Assembly: GCA_913009755.1 (NCBI GenBank) | Contig: CAJVWU010000003.1 | Span: 1-64,000, forward strand | Direction of reading: 5' to 3' | Length of the DNA: 64,000 nucleotides | From: an uncultured Bacteroidia bacterium | GTDB lineage: Bacteria; Bacteroidota; Bacteroidia; Bacteroidales; F082 | In this document: piece after piece, positions 63,297 through 64,000 of the stretch | How the letters are laid out: every line of letters starts with the position of its first letter | Position numbering within the stretch: position 1 is the first letter of the stretch | The notes under the pieces: generated by a model | What the model saw: only the letters and a program-made list of their open reading frames with translations | What the model was told of the DNA's origin: nothing | Databases searched by the model: none | Program-made: the position numbers and the translations under genes

Positions 63297-64000
63297 TCAA
63301 TCTGGTGGTGGAACATAGTACGGAATACCATATCTAATTTTGTAAAAATGCAGATAAGTTGAATTTTCATAATCAACTATTACTTCATCAGTAATTTCAA
63401 CTTTAATAAAATCTTTACCTGTAGGCCTTTCCCCTCCCTGATCCTGATATGTGTAAATAATATCATCACTCTGACCAAGGTAATAAGTTAGATCATTATT
63501 TTCGATGCAGGCATTTATTGTACCCGTATAATCAATATACAATCTCGGATTGCCGTTGGAATCGGTATATTCCATTCCCGTAGCATATTCTGTTACAATA
63601 TCTGTATAACCATATATCTGTTCTACCGGCACGGGCATAGGATTGTTCAGCCGCCACTGCAGTTCGTCAGAACCGTCTGAAACTCCATATTCGGTCCCAT
63701 CACATTTTCCTGCAGGCGGTTCGCCATCTTCTTCACCCAGGGTTCCCCAAATCCAGTCGTCGTCTTCGGCAAAAGGCACGTAATTACGCGGCAGGTCAAG
63801 CCCAAAGCCGGTTGCCACTGAAAGGTACCCGGTGGCCCCCACAACGGAGTCCATCGTTACATCTGAAAAAGCAACGTGTTTTACAGGGTTTGTGATCTGG
63901 TTATACTGAATATTCAGTGTGTCGTCCATCTGCCCGTAAACGGTTGTTACATCATCCATTGATACCATGTGGTTTGCATCCACACCGATGGTATAAAAGG
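63297..64000 (-). CDS. Partial exported-looking protein at window edge
   Basis: The frame runs off the window, so its start is not visible; 234 residues are present and the C-terminus is complete. The sequence is acidic and aromatic (VPFAEDDDWIWGTLGEEDG, EYGVSDGSDELQWRLNNP, YLGQSDDIIYTYQDQGGE) and ends IRYGIPYYVPPPD. No domain I recognise and no T9SS sorting domain at the end. The upstream part is needed to tell its class. It is followed by a strong hairpin. Confidence 0.6.
   Translation of the reverse strand, partial: FYTIGVDANHMVSMDDVTTVYGQMDDTLNIQYNQITNPVKHVAFSDVTMDSVVGATGYLSVATGFGLDLPRNYVPFAEDDDWIWGTLGEEDGEPPAGKCDGTEYGVSDGSDELQWRLNNPMPVPVEQIYGYTDIVTEYATGMEYTDSNGNPRLYIDYTGTINACIENNDLTYYLGQSDDIIYTYQDQGGERPTGKDFIKVEITDEVIVDYENSTYLHFYKIRYGIPYYVPPPD

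Overview
The window comes from a member of the Bacteroidota, most likely a Bacteroidia-type lineage. The evidence is a complete type IX secretion (T9SS) core locus (porP/sprF followed by gldK, gldL, gldM and gldN in the order porP-K-L-M-N), two secreted proteins ending in a T9SS C-terminal sorting domain, the conserved run sigma-54 activator - lptE - TPR protein - secG - groES - groEL, weak Shine-Dalgarno sites, and many promoters with the Bacteroidota -7 box TAnnTTTG. No rRNA, CRISPR array or prophage is visible. One tRNA (Ala, anticodon GGC) is present.

Layout. 1-5,000: a truncated nucleoside hydrolase, a beta-propeller lipoprotein, then about 3 kb of decayed mobile-element remains (IS1595, a tyrosine recombinase, IS1182 and IS1380 pieces). 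5,000-11,100: cinA, a universal stress protein, a nucleoside phosphorylase, a membrane TPR glycosyltransferase-like protein and an alpha/beta hydrolase. 11,200-19,140: two large secreted beta-propeller proteins (one a T9SS cargo), a LolA-like protein and comB. 19,390-22,390: an ATPase fragment, then an ECF sigma factor, anti-sigma and secreted-protein operon. 22,600-28,500: repeat-rich spacer, a glycyl radical enzyme lacking its whole middle, rlmN, a GT39-type transferase and a secreted protein of unknown role. 28,700-35,450: tRNA-Ala, thpR and the T9SS core. 35,700-48,420: a long plus-strand housekeeping stretch (recG, pheT, sigma-54 activator, lptE, secG, groESL, a DUF4468-like protein, HMG-CoA reductase and a GHMP kinase). 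48,900-51,100: a small membrane protein behind a long structured leader, then AT-rich DNA with orphan ORFs separated by copies of a 35-bp repeat. 51,200-64,000: adenine deaminase, an ArsR regulator, an Ig-like lipoprotein, a polysaccharide deacetylase, gpmA, a PPP phosphatase, two tandem ClC channels with CBS domains, another T9SS cargo and a partial ORF at the edge.

How it fits together. The T9SS locus would export cargo such as the proteins at 11,430-14,159 and 61,726-63,204. LptE and SecG serve the envelope. HMG-CoA reductase and the GHMP kinase point to isoprenoid synthesis through mevalonate. The most unusual items are the glycyl radical enzyme reduced to its N-terminal part plus its glycyl-radical C-terminus, the orphan ORFs flanked by the 35-bp repeat, and several families of short palindromic repeats that recur across the window.
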